A stretch of 16,160 nt of DNA from Flavobacteriales bacterium UBA1959. Its GTDB lineage: Bacteria > Bacteroidota > Bacteroidia > Flavobacteriales_D > Sanyastnellaceae. Shown here piece after piece: positions 5,551-12,927 of this stretch. Location: positions 1-16,160 of the forward strand of contig DDEH01000060.1 in the NCBI GenBank assembly GCA_002336085.1, given 5' to 3'. Under the pieces are notes generated by a model. The model ran no database searches. It had not been told where the DNA came from and saw only the letters and a program-made list of their open reading frames with translations. The position numbers were made by a program, and so were the translations under genes. Position 1 is the stretch's first letter. Each line of letters opens with the position of its first letter.

Positions 5551-8028
5551 ATGAATTCAACCAATCGCATCCAACGCCTTTTGGCGGCTTCGATGGGCCT
5601 CAGCATTTTGGTGCTGCTATTTTCGCCACTCCAAGCCCAAATCTTGGACCCTGTATCCTGGTCATACTCGGTTCACGAAACGGAAATAGAAGGAGAATTA
5701 GACCTCGTTTTTCACGCTGACGTAGAGCCCTGTTGGCACATTTATAGCCAATTTCTCGACGACCCCAATGGTCCGTTACCAACGTATTTCGAATTTGAAT
5801 TCCCAGAGGGAGTGCGTGCAGTGGGACCAGTAGAAGAATGCGAGCCCTTGGTGGAGTACGATCCAAACTTCATGATGGACTTGAAGTTTTTCGAGGAAGA
5901 AGTAAACTGGGTGCAAACCGTGCAAGTGAAAGATGGTGTCAGTGCTCCCGTCACAGGCTATTTCAGTTTCATGGTTTGTGACGAATCTCGCTGTTTGCCG
6001 CCGGAAGACATCTCGTTTGAATTCGACCTGAGCGGCAACATTTTACCGCCGTTGAAAAACCAATGCCCTTCTTCAAAGCACCTATGTAATCATGAAGATG
6101 GTGGCTTGGAAATGTCCCAAAACGAAGGGATTTTGGATCCAGTTCAATGGGAAACAACGATTTACAAAACCAAAAAAAGTGATGAGTTTGAATTGGTCTT
6201 CCACGCATCGATTGAAGCATGTTGGCACGTATACAGCCAAATCATCGAGGGCTTTGACGGCCCCATACCCACGGCATTCACCGTGGAATGGCCAGCAGGA
6301 GTAGAGGCTATTGGAGAGATGGAGGAGTGTGCTCCCATCGTCAAATTCGACCCCCAGTTCAATATGAATGTTCCGTACTTTGAAGAGGAAGTCTTCTTTG
6401 TGCAACGCTTCCGCAGCATTGGAGCTACTGCATCCGACGTCTCAGGTTTTATCACCTACATGGCCTGCCAAGAAGAACGTTGTGTTTTCCCTCCTGATTT
6501 GGATTTCAGCGTAAACATAACAGATTGGAACAATGCACCTGAGGCAGACGAACGTCCTGAGCTCTGTCCTGCCTCACAGCAATTGTGTGTTGAATCTGAT
6601 CACCCTTCGTCATCAGATGACAAGGATGAAGAAAAAGAAGGATTGCTCGGTGTTTTCTTGCTAGGTATGCTGCTTGGATTTGCGGCCCTCTTAACCCCTT
6701 GTGTGTTTCCGATGATTCCTATGACGGTGAGCTTTTTCACCAAGCAATCCAAAACCCGATCAGAGGGGATTCGCAATGCTCTGATTTACGGATTCTTCAT
6801 CATATTCATCTATACGGGATTGGGGCTTTTGCTCACCGCTGTTTTTGGAGTGGACATCCTAAATGTCATTTCCACCGACCCTTTCTTTAATGTATTCCTT
6901 TTCTTGTTGCTCTTGATTTTTGGAGCGAGCTTTTTGGGAGCATTTGAAATCCAGCTGCCAGCCAGTTGGGCCAACAAAACCGATGAAGCTGCGGACAAAG
7001 GTGGATTGCTTGGGATCTTTTTCATGGCTGCAACGCTCGCCATCGTCTCATTCTCATGCACCGGCCCCTTGGTTGGAAGTGCGCTGGCTGGAGCCGCTAC
7101 GGGTTCGTTTGCAGCACCAACGGCTGTGATGTTTGGGTTCTCACTTGCACTGGCTCTGCCCTTCATGCTCTTCTCTGCCTTCCCAGGCTGGTTAAATTCG
7201 CTGCCCCAGTCTGGAGGATGGCTGAATAGCGTCAAAGTTGTACTTGGCCTATTGGAAATTGGATTTGCCTTCAAGTTCTTATCGAATGCGGACCTCGTGT
7301 TGCAGCTAGGACTACTTCAACGCGAATTGTTCATCGCTATCTGGGTGGCGATCGTTTTGTGCATCGCCTTCTACTTATTTGGATGGATTCTCTTCCCCCA
7401 CGATTCAAAAACGGAACGCATTGGTGTTTTCCGTTTTTCCATGGGGATGATTTTCCTCACGCTTGCCATCTATTTGGTGCCGGGCATGTGGGGAGCACCT
7501 GTCAAGCTCATCAGTGGCTTTCCGCCTCCGATGTTTTACAGCGAATGGAGCCAAGGCGGAAGCACCAGTGCCAATGGACATGCCTCGGGGCATGTAGAAG
7601 CGCGATTCACTGATTATGATGAAGGCATGGCTGCAGCGATTGCAGAGAACAAGCCTGTATTGCTAGACTTTACGGGATGGGCGTGTGTGAACTGCCGAAA
7701 AATGGAAGAACAGGTTTGGCCTGATGCCACTGTTGCTGATATGCTCATGAATGAGGTCGTTTTGATTTCACTTTATGTTGATGAACGAAAGGCATTACCC
7801 GAATCGGAACAACGCGAAGAGATGTACGGAGGAAAAGCTTTTAAAATTAAGACAGTCGGCAACAAGTGGTCGTACCTGCAAGCATCCCAATTCAACACAA
7901 ACTCCCAGCCATTTTACGTCCTCTTAGACCATGACGGACAACCCGTTTCAGAGGGTGTTGGTTACAATGCAGATCCTGAAGTATTTGTAGAGTTCCTTGA
8001 AGGAAGCATCCGGAAATTTCGAGATTAA
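5551..8028 (+). CDS. dsbD: DsbD-like transmembrane thiol:disulfide reductase with two tandem alpha domains
   Basis: DsbD carries electrons from cytoplasmic thioredoxin across the inner membrane to periplasmic thiol proteins. Residues 1-30 are a signal peptide ending L-Q-A-Q. Two copies of the periplasmic alpha domain follow: copy 1 starts at ILDPVSW (31) and copy 2 at ILDPVQW (194). Each keeps a CxxxxC pair (Cys143/148 and Cys306/311). The membrane beta domain (about 365-645, roughly eight helices) has the redox cysteines in TPCVFPMIP (Cys384) and SCTGPLVG (Cys503). The C-terminal thioredoxin-like gamma domain has GWACVNC (Cys712/715) and a likely cis-proline at 787. At 825 residues it is about 150 longer than I would expect for a one-alpha-domain relative, and the extra length matches one alpha domain. 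An acidic linker (355-363) precedes the membrane part. All redox cysteines are present, so it should be active. Confidence 0.93.
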   Translation: MNSTNRIQRLLAASMGLSILVLLFSPLQAQILDPVSWSYSVHETEIEGELDLVFHADVEPCWHIYSQFLDDPNGPLPTYFEFEFPEGVRAVGPVEECEPLVEYDPNFMMDLKFFEEEVNWVQTVQVKDGVSAPVTGYFSFMVCDESRCLPPEDISFEFDLSGNILPPLKNQCPSSKHLCNHEDGGLEMSQNEGILDPVQWETTIYKTKKSDEFELVFHASIEACWHVYSQIIEGFDGPIPTAFTVEWPAGVEAIGEMEECAPIVKFDPQFNMNVPYFEEEVFFVQRFRSIGATASDVSGFITYMACQEERCVFPPDLDFSVNITDWNNAPEADERPELCPASQQLCVESDHPSSSDDKDEEKEGLLGVFLLGMLLGFAALLTPCVFPMIPMTVSFFTKQSKTRSEGIRNALIYGFFIIFIYTGLGLLLTAVFGVDILNVISTDPFFNVFLFLLLLIFGASFLGAFEIQLPASWANKTDEAADKGGLLGIFFMAATLAIVSFSCTGPLVGSALAGAATGSFAAPTAVMFGFSLALALPFMLFSAFPGWLNSLPQSGGWLNSVKVVLGLLEIGFAFKFLSNADLVLQLGLLQRELFIAIWVAIVLCIAFYLFGWILFPHDSKTERIGVFRFSMGMIFLTLAIYLVPGMWGAPVKLISGFPPPMFYSEWSQGGSTSANGHASGHVEARFTDYDEGMAAAIAENKPVLLDFTGWACVNCRKMEEQVWPDATVADMLMNEVVLISLYVDERKALPESEQREEMYGGKAFKIKTVGNKWSYLQASQFNTNSQPFYVLLDHDGQPVSEGVGYNADPEVFVEFLEGSIRKFRD

Positions 8029-8098
8029 TCAGCAAGATTGAGCACGGCGATTACAAATCCCACCTCCACCCACTGACTTCGCACTCCAACTTTGCACT

Positions 8099-8674
8099 AT
8101 GAACAAAAAGGAACGCATATTCGAGCATTTCGAGCAAGCTGCTCAGCTTTTGAACACTTTAATGGAGGACCCCGAATTCTTAAATTCGGTTGAACGGGCT
8201 GGCGAAGCAATGGTGCAATGCATTAAACAAGGTGGTAAAATTATTTCTTGCGGCAATGGAGGTTCTATGAGTGATTCGATGCATTTCGCAGAAGAACTGA
8301 GTGGCCGTTACCGTGAACACCGGCCCGGAATTGCGGCAATCTCTTGCAGCGACCCCTCGCACATTACTTGCGTAGGAAACGATTATGGGTTTGAATTCAT
8401 CTTTTCTCGGTTCGTTGAAGCCATTGGTCAAACAGGGGACACGTTGTTGGCCATATCGACCAGTGGCAATAGCGCGAACGTATTGGAGGCGGCCAAGGCG
8501 GCCAAGGCCAAAGGCATGCGTGTGATTGGATTAACCGGGAGGGGAGGAGGAGAGCTAAAGGCTATGTGCGACGTTGTGGTTGATGTTCCTTGGGAAGGTT
8601 TCGCGGACCGCGTTCAGGAAGCCCACATCAAAGTCATCCATGCGTGGATTGACCTGATTGAGCGAGAGCAGTAA
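8099..8674 (+). CDS. gmhA: Phosphoheptose isomerase (D-sedoheptulose 7-phosphate isomerase)
   Basis: GmhA converts sedoheptulose 7-phosphate to D-glycero-D-manno-heptose 7-phosphate, the first step to the heptose of LPS core or other surface glycans; it acts in the cytoplasm as a tetramer. The 191-residue protein is a single SIS domain of standard length and aligns along its whole length with what I recall of E. coli GmhA. CGNGGSMSDSMHFAEEL spans 51-67 and ISTSGNSANV spans 119-128. The zinc and active-site residues are kept: His62, Glu66, Gln173 and His181, the last two in RVQEAHIKVIH. DiaA-like SIS proteins are a weaker alternative. It starts 70 bp after the dsbD-like gene, where CAACTTTG (8087-8094) is one mismatch from a -7 element. 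comM begins 11 bp after its stop. No other heptose gene is in the window. Confidence 0.95.
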   Translation: MNKKERIFEHFEQAAQLLNTLMEDPEFLNSVERAGEAMVQCIKQGGKIISCGNGGSMSDSMHFAEELSGRYREHRPGIAAISCSDPSHITCVGNDYGFEFIFSRFVEAIGQTGDTLLAISTSGNSANVLEAAKAAKAKGMRVIGLTGRGGGELKAMCDVVVDVPWEGFADRVQEAHIKVIHAWIDLIEREQ

Positions 8675-8685
8675 AATATTTTTTC

Positions 8686-10290
8686 ATGTTGACTTCTACG
8701 CACGGAGTCGGTTATTCCGACTCGGCTGCGCGTTTGGTATCGGTTCAAGTGCACCGGACCAAGGGTGCGCGCATTCATGCTTCTGGAATAGCATGGAACG
8801 CATTGCGGCATTCGCTCGCCCGCATATACGCGGCATTTGAAACATGTCAATACCCTCGTCCATCAGGGGCAATCACTTTGCATGTTGGCCCAGAGATGAA
8901 ACATGTGAGTACTGCCCATTTGGATTTGCCCATTGCAATTGGGCTTCTGGCGAGCATGGAATGTGTTCCGAATGACATCGTACATCGAGCACTGTTTTTT
9001 GGTGAGCTCGCCTTGGATGGAGTGATCTCGCACACCGCATGCAATACTCACATCCTAGCCCTGTCGAATCTCACGCGGTCTACGCGACATCACAAGCAGG
9101 AACATAATGCGCCAAACCTGCTAGAGGCTTACATGCCATCTTTGGCGTGTGAAAAATGGACACAGAAGAGCCATCAAAATTGGAATTACCGTCCTTCTGA
9201 CCACCTCAAGGCACTGGTTGAACACTTAAACAGTGGCAAGCAACTCCCAATTTTTCGTTCAAAAAGTAGTTGGCTGAATCGCAGAAAACGTGAATATTCA
9301 AAGAATCCTGAATTTGAGCAGATACAGCTTCCGTCTATTCAGCGAATGGCCATGATTGTCGCGGCAGCAGGAAAGCATCATGCGCTTATTATCGGGTCGC
9401 CCGGAACAGGCAAGTCCATGATGTCTCGGTGTATTCATGAACTCCTCCCACCCCTCACGGAATCTGCTGCTATGCAGCTGAGAGATTGGGGCACCACGAG
9501 AGGCGAATTGATTCCCGCAACGGAAGTCCCTCCGTTTCGAGCACCACACTCACAAACATCTACTGCAGGATTGCTGGGATCATCGAACAAAAATGGCACC
9601 GTCGCCGGTGAATGCACCATGGCGCACGGAGGCCTTCTTGCATTGGATGAATTCCCTGAATTCAATCGAAAATGCATCGAAAGCTTGCGGGCACCCATGG
9701 AAAACCAATCCATTCAAATTGGTCGTGTGCATGGCGCCATCGACTTGCCCTTTCAAGCACTAGTCATTGCAACCGCTAACCCCTGTCCATGTGGATTTTT
9801 TCAGGACCGGCAAAGACAATGCTCTTGCAGCGCAGGGGCTGTCAAACGTTACTTGCATCGGATCACAGGTCCTATCAGTTCTCGATTTCCCATTCACATG
9901 GAGACTACCTCACACCGTACCAATCGAAGAAATACAACATCGGATGGTCCGCCCTGGATGTATTCATTGGAAGCCGCATGTGAGGCGGTTTCATCCGTTC
10001 GGTCAGTGCTCCATACCAAGCACTTGGACTCCTCCAAATGGAGCAGTAAAGCCGAAGACGCTATTAGGTTGCATGCCCAACAACACGGCTGTTCAATGCG
10101 TGAGATACAATCACTGAAAAGCATTGCACTAACACATTCACTTTTACTAAAGTCGAATGAAATTGGCTTGGATAGCATAGCATTCGCCTGTCAAATGCGG
10201 ATATTTAGCCGACCGAACTGGTGGGAGAATGGCCAAAATACAACATGGCGTGCATTCCTATCAGACACAACAAAAGACATTGTCAAATGA
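8686..10290 (+). CDS. comM: ComM/YifB-family magnesium chelatase-like AAA+ ATPase, divergent
   Basis: ComM is a hexameric AAA+ helicase that promotes branch migration during natural transformation; in many bacteria it is present without known competence. Here (534 residues) the N-terminal Lon-like (ChlI) domain covers about 1-185, with HLDLPIAIGLL (78-88) and FGELALDGVI (105-114). The AAA+ core has Walker A GSPGTGKS (237-244), PFRAPHSQTS (283-292), Walker B LLALDE (317-322) and NPCPCG (365-370). Cys367/369 and Cys379/381 form a possible metal-binding cluster. Several normally constant spots differ: FRSPHH is FRAPHSQ, and the usual GP-x-x-DR-x-D is GPISSRFPIH (395-404). The start fits, because MLTSTHGVGY aligns with the usual MLxKTxGSAVxG beginning. 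It lies 11 bp after gmhA, and its stop overlaps the next start. The family is sure; whether the role is standard is not. Confidence 0.88.
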   Translation: MLTSTHGVGYSDSAARLVSVQVHRTKGARIHASGIAWNALRHSLARIYAAFETCQYPRPSGAITLHVGPEMKHVSTAHLDLPIAIGLLASMECVPNDIVHRALFFGELALDGVISHTACNTHILALSNLTRSTRHHKQEHNAPNLLEAYMPSLACEKWTQKSHQNWNYRPSDHLKALVEHLNSGKQLPIFRSKSSWLNRRKREYSKNPEFEQIQLPSIQRMAMIVAAAGKHHALIIGSPGTGKSMMSRCIHELLPPLTESAAMQLRDWGTTRGELIPATEVPPFRAPHSQTSTAGLLGSSNKNGTVAGECTMAHGGLLALDEFPEFNRKCIESLRAPMENQSIQIGRVHGAIDLPFQALVIATANPCPCGFFQDRQRQCSCSAGAVKRYLHRITGPISSRFPIHMETTSHRTNRRNTTSDGPPWMYSLEAACEAVSSVRSVLHTKHLDSSKWSSKAEDAIRLHAQQHGCSMREIQSLKSIALTHSLLLKSNEIGLDSIAFACQMRIFSRPNWWENGQNTTWRAFLSDTTKDIVK

Positions 10291-10820
10291 ACCATCAACC
10301 CCCTAGCCTTGTACTTTCTTGCCGCGGAATTAAGCCCCAAATCCATGATTCCTGTTGGTTGGCGCCCAATGCCACCGTCATTGGGCAAGTCAAAATGGAC
10401 AGTGAGAGTTCGTGCTGGTTCAATGCAATAGTTCGTGGCGATGTGTCTCCCATTTCCATCGGAAAACGTGTCAACATACAAGATGGTGCTGTCATTCACG
10501 GTACTTTAAATAAAAGCGAGACGAGCATTGAGGACGACGCGAGTATCGGCCACAACGCCATCGTGCATGGAGCACACATAGAAAAAGGAGCACTGATTGG
10601 CATGGGTGCAGTGGTATTGGACGGTGCCCGAATTGGGCGCGGTTCCGTGGTCGCTGCCGGAGCTGTCGTTTTAGAAAACACAGTCATTCCACCGGGTACA
10701 CTTTGGGCTGGCGTACCTGCTAAAGAACGTGGGCTCGTGAAGGATTCCTTGCGCAAAGCTTTAGCGGATACCGCCAAGCGTTATGTCGATTACACAAAGT
10801 GGTTCGCGGACGGCAAATAA
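10287..10820 (+). CDS. Gamma-class carbonic anhydrase-family protein (YrdA/PaaY/CaiE-like hexapeptide repeat)
   Basis: The 177-residue protein is a left-handed beta-helix made of hexapeptide repeats (about 28-145) plus a C-terminal helix (150-172), and would trimerise. Three metal-ligand histidines are present in the gamma-carbonic anhydrase pattern: His71 in GAVIHG, and His89 and His94 in GHNAIVHG. IVRGDVSPISIGKRVNIQDG (48-67) is the family's conserved Arg-Gly-Asp block. The acidic residues that Methanosarcina Cam uses for proton transfer are not obvious, as is usual in YrdA-like members, so carbonic anhydrase activity is unproven; PaaY-type thioesterase activity is an alternative. The start at 10287 shares ATGA with the comM stop, which indicates translational coupling. 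An upstream in-frame ATG at 10221 would put 22 residues inside comM and is less likely. It converges on murI with 29 bp between the stops and no visible terminator. Confidence 0.9.
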   Translation: MNHQPPSLVLSCRGIKPQIHDSCWLAPNATVIGQVKMDSESSCWFNAIVRGDVSPISIGKRVNIQDGAVIHGTLNKSETSIEDDASIGHNAIVHGAHIEKGALIGMGAVVLDGARIGRGSVVAAGAVVLENTVIPPGTLWAGVPAKERGLVKDSLRKALADTAKRYVDYTKWFADGK

Positions 10821-10849
10821 GGCTCAAGCAAGCAATTAGACTTACTCGC

Positions 10850-11665
10850 CTACGTACGATTGTTCAGTTTTCGCTCTTCCAACACCACTGGAGCACCAAA
10901 AAATCGCTCCGCTCCAAGCTGAAAAGATTTCGTCAGGTCTGAGACAATGAACTTCCTTAACGGATCGGCCTCCACCGCTTCCGATCCTGGAGTCAAAGAC
11001 GCATTTAAATTGTCCAATGCCGATGCAACAGCAGCAGCGCTGTCAATTATTTCAATCCCATTGGGCAATGCTTTCCGAATCTCATCTGAAATAAGTGGAT
11101 AATGCGTGCAGCCCAATACAAGTGCATTAATCTTAGAAAAAGCATCATCCGCTAAATACGCCTCGATTAGGGCTGTTGAAACCTTGCCCTCATAAAAACC
11201 CTCCTCTATAGCAGAAGCTAGAAGTGGTGTTGCTTTGGCTATAACCTCGCACCCTTGATTCTCCAGCAATCGCTGGTACCACTTTGAATCAATCGTAGCG
11301 CGTGTGCCGATAACGCCAATAGACTGACCCATAAATCGCTCGGAAACCGCTTGAATAACCGGGTGAATAACGTCTATAACCGGGATGTTAGGGCCTGCAG
11401 AGTCTCGCACCTCGGCCAGTGCATTGCTCGAAGCAGAGTTACAGGCGACAACGATTACAGAGCAGTTCATTCCAACCAATTCCTGCGTGATACTTGCAGC
11501 ATATCGCCGAATCAGTTCAGGGCTTTTCTCACCGTAAGGAAGATGTGCCGTGTCTCCAAAATAAATGAGAGGATGGTTCGGAAAGCGCGCCGAAATGGCG
11601 CGCGCCACTGTTAACCCTCCGATTCCAGAATCAAAAACTCCTATGGGTCGCATTGCCTCGGGCAT
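10850..11665 (-). CDS. murI: Glutamate racemase
   Basis: MurI interconverts L- and D-glutamate without a cofactor, supplying D-glutamate to MurD for peptidoglycan precursors in the cytoplasm. From the ATG at 11665 it has 271 residues, the normal length. IGVFDSGIGGLTV (8-20) opens the fold with the conserved Asp12-Ser13. The two catalytic cysteines are Cys75 in VVACNSAS and Cys186 in LGCTHYPL. IDSA (207-210) is the C-terminal conserved segment. Alternative starts are 11653 (MRPIGVF, four residues shorter) and 11719, which would overlap the upstream skp-like gene by 44 bp and is unlikely. It is the last gene of the uppS-bamA-skp-skp-murI cluster, 10 bp after the previous stop, so it is probably expressed from promoters upstream of that cluster. 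Confidence 0.95.
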   Translation of the reverse strand: MPEAMRPIGVFDSGIGGLTVARAISARFPNHPLIYFGDTAHLPYGEKSPELIRRYAASITQELVGMNCSVIVVACNSASSNALAEVRDSAGPNIPVIDVIHPVIQAVSERFMGQSIGVIGTRATIDSKWYQRLLENQGCEVIAKATPLLASAIEEGFYEGKVSTALIEAYLADDAFSKINALVLGCTHYPLISDEIRKALPNGIEIIDSAAAVASALDNLNASLTPGSEAVEADPLRKFIVSDLTKSFQLGAERFFGAPVVLEERKLNNRT

Positions 11666-11675
11666 GCGCCGACAA

Positions 11676-12176
11676 TTACATCCCGAGTTTAGAACGGACC
11701 AACGATCCGACGTCCTCACCTCCTATGTACACAGTAGCTCCTGAACTGGTATCAAAAATGTATGTAAACCCATTTTCTGACCCAACTTCATTGATAGCTT
11801 CTTGCACACGTTCGATCATCGGCATCAGCAATTGTTGCTCCAACTGTGCCAATTCATTCTGAACAGTAGCACCAAACTCTTGCATCCCTTGATCCAATGA
11901 TTGCAATTCACGTTCTTTTTGCTGACGGATCGCATCCGGCCATGTTTCACCCTTGGCTTGATACTCCGCGAACTTTACTTGCAAGTCTTGCTGCATTCTC
12001 GCAATTTCAGCCTCGTATTCCGCAGCGCGCGCCTCAATCGTAGTTTGAGCATTGGTTCTTTCAGGCATACCGAGCAAAATCCCTTGAGAATCGATGTGAC
12101 CAAACTTCTGTGCTAATCCCGTAACCGAGATGGCCGCCACCATTCCGATGACCATTAAAATTCCTTTCATTTTCAT
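11676..12176 (-). CDS. OmpH/Skp-family periplasmic chaperone (second copy)
   Basis: Skp/OmpH chaperones hold unfolded outer-membrane proteins in the periplasm and deliver them to BamA; the active form is a trimer with coiled-coil tentacles. This 166-residue protein has a signal peptide ending V-T-G-L-A-Q (cleavage near 22), then the family's beta-strand start KFGHIDSQGIL (24-34). A long charged helix follows (about 40-125), rich in Glu, Gln and Ala. The C-terminal part, NGFTYIFDTSSGATVYIG (135-152), matches the usual hydrophobic strand plus D-x-S ending, and DVGSLVRSKLGM ends the protein. It lies 45 bp after the other skp-like gene and 10 bp before murI. The two copies share layout but are clearly diverged in sequence. 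The family call is good; the client range is unknown. Confidence 0.87.
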   Translation of the reverse strand: MKMKGILMVIGMVAAISVTGLAQKFGHIDSQGILLGMPERTNAQTTIEARAAEYEAEIARMQQDLQVKFAEYQAKGETWPDAIRQQKERELQSLDQGMQEFGATVQNELAQLEQQLLMPMIERVQEAINEVGSENGFTYIFDTSSGATVYIGGEDVGSLVRSKLGM

Positions 12177-12197
12177 GATAATTATGTTGTGCTATTG

Positions 12198-12212
12198 GGG
12201 AAGATCCTTCCC
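12198..12212 (-). other. Small hairpin between the two skp-like genes
   Basis: GGGAAG and CTTCCC form a 6-bp stem around a 3-base loop, within the 45-bp gap between the stop of the first and the start of the second skp-like gene. On the minus-strand transcript it is not followed by a U tract, so it is not a standard terminator. It could be an RNA stability or processing element that sets different levels for the upstream and downstream genes, or it could be chance. Confidence 0.25.
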
Positions 12213-12221
12213 ATATTTTGA

Positions 12222-12914
12222 TTAGTTTTTACTCTTGCTGTTTACAGTATTCCCTCCACGCATTCCACCAGCTGCACCGCGCATACGGTCCGTTGCAGAA
12301 TCTTTGCCCTTGTTCATGGCATCCTTTGCCCGGTCCTGGATGGACTTTCCTTCGTCGCCTTCTTTGGTCTCGGGCTCAAGCGTCTCACCGGGTACGTATC
12401 CCAGCGCCTTGATTAGTCGATCAGAAATATCATACTTCGGATTCGTATAAAGCATATTACTCTGATTGCTCTTATCAAACACCACCATGTATCCGCTTCC
12501 ACTCGCGATATCCTTGAGCTCTTCAAATACTTGATCCTGAACAGGTTGAATCAATTCCTGTCGCCGCTGAAACAATTCACCATCCACCCCAAACTTTAAT
12601 TTTTGAAGTTCGCGCGCCTCCAGCCTCTTGGTGCTAATTTCCTCTTCTCGCTTGGCACGCATCTCGGCAGTAAGCAAGACCCGCTCGGCGCGGTATGCCA
12701 ATTCCAAGCGTTCAATCGACTCGATTTTTGTCTCAATTTCAACTTGCCAATCAATGGCCAATTGATTCAACTCAGTTTGCGCATCCGCATACTCCTGCAA
12801 ATGGAGCAGCACGAAGTCGGTATCGACGTAAGCAAACTTCTGTGCCTCTGCAGTTGGCATGCCAGCTAATGTGGCCAAAAAGGCAATCAAAAATCCGTTT
12901 TTTATCCGTTTCAT
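12222..12914 (-). CDS. OmpH/Skp-family periplasmic chaperone with a long polar C-terminal tail (first copy)
   Basis: This 230-residue OmpH/Skp homologue has a signal peptide ending T-A-E-A (cleavage near 24), followed by QKFAYVDTDFVL (25-36), the conserved first strand. A long heptad-like helical region covers about 40-135, with many Glu, Arg, Lys and Leu. SGSGYMVVFDKSNQSNMLY (138-156) is the typical return strand, and YDISDRLIKALG (161-172) is the typical last helix of Bacteroidota members. After that comes a tail of about 55 residues (178-230) rich in Lys, Glu, Asp, Gly and Ser, with a GAAGGMRGGN stretch, probably disordered and absent from the other copy. It lies 13 bp after bamA, consistent with supply of a chaperone together with its receptor. 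The role as a BamA-directed chaperone is inferred from family and context. Confidence 0.87.
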   Translation of the reverse strand: MKRIKNGFLIAFLATLAGMPTAEAQKFAYVDTDFVLLHLQEYADAQTELNQLAIDWQVEIETKIESIERLELAYRAERVLLTAEMRAKREEEISTKRLEARELQKLKFGVDGELFQRRQELIQPVQDQVFEELKDIASGSGYMVVFDKSNQSNMLYTNPKYDISDRLIKALGYVPGETLEPETKEGDEGKSIQDRAKDAMNKGKDSATDRMRGAAGGMRGGNTVNSKSKN

Positions 12915-12927
12915 TTCTGTTGTTCGA

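Noticed and set aside
8486..8512. Short tandem repeat (ggcggccaa unit, about two copies) in gmhA
   Set aside because: It encodes E-A-A-K-A-A-K-A-K within a normal SIS-domain helix. The length is standard and there is no sign of phase variation.
10821..10849. Possible bidirectional terminator between the gamma-CA gene and murI
   Set aside because: The 29-bp gap between converging genes shows no stem with a T tract; only the short palindrome CGTACG lies nearby, inside the end of murI.
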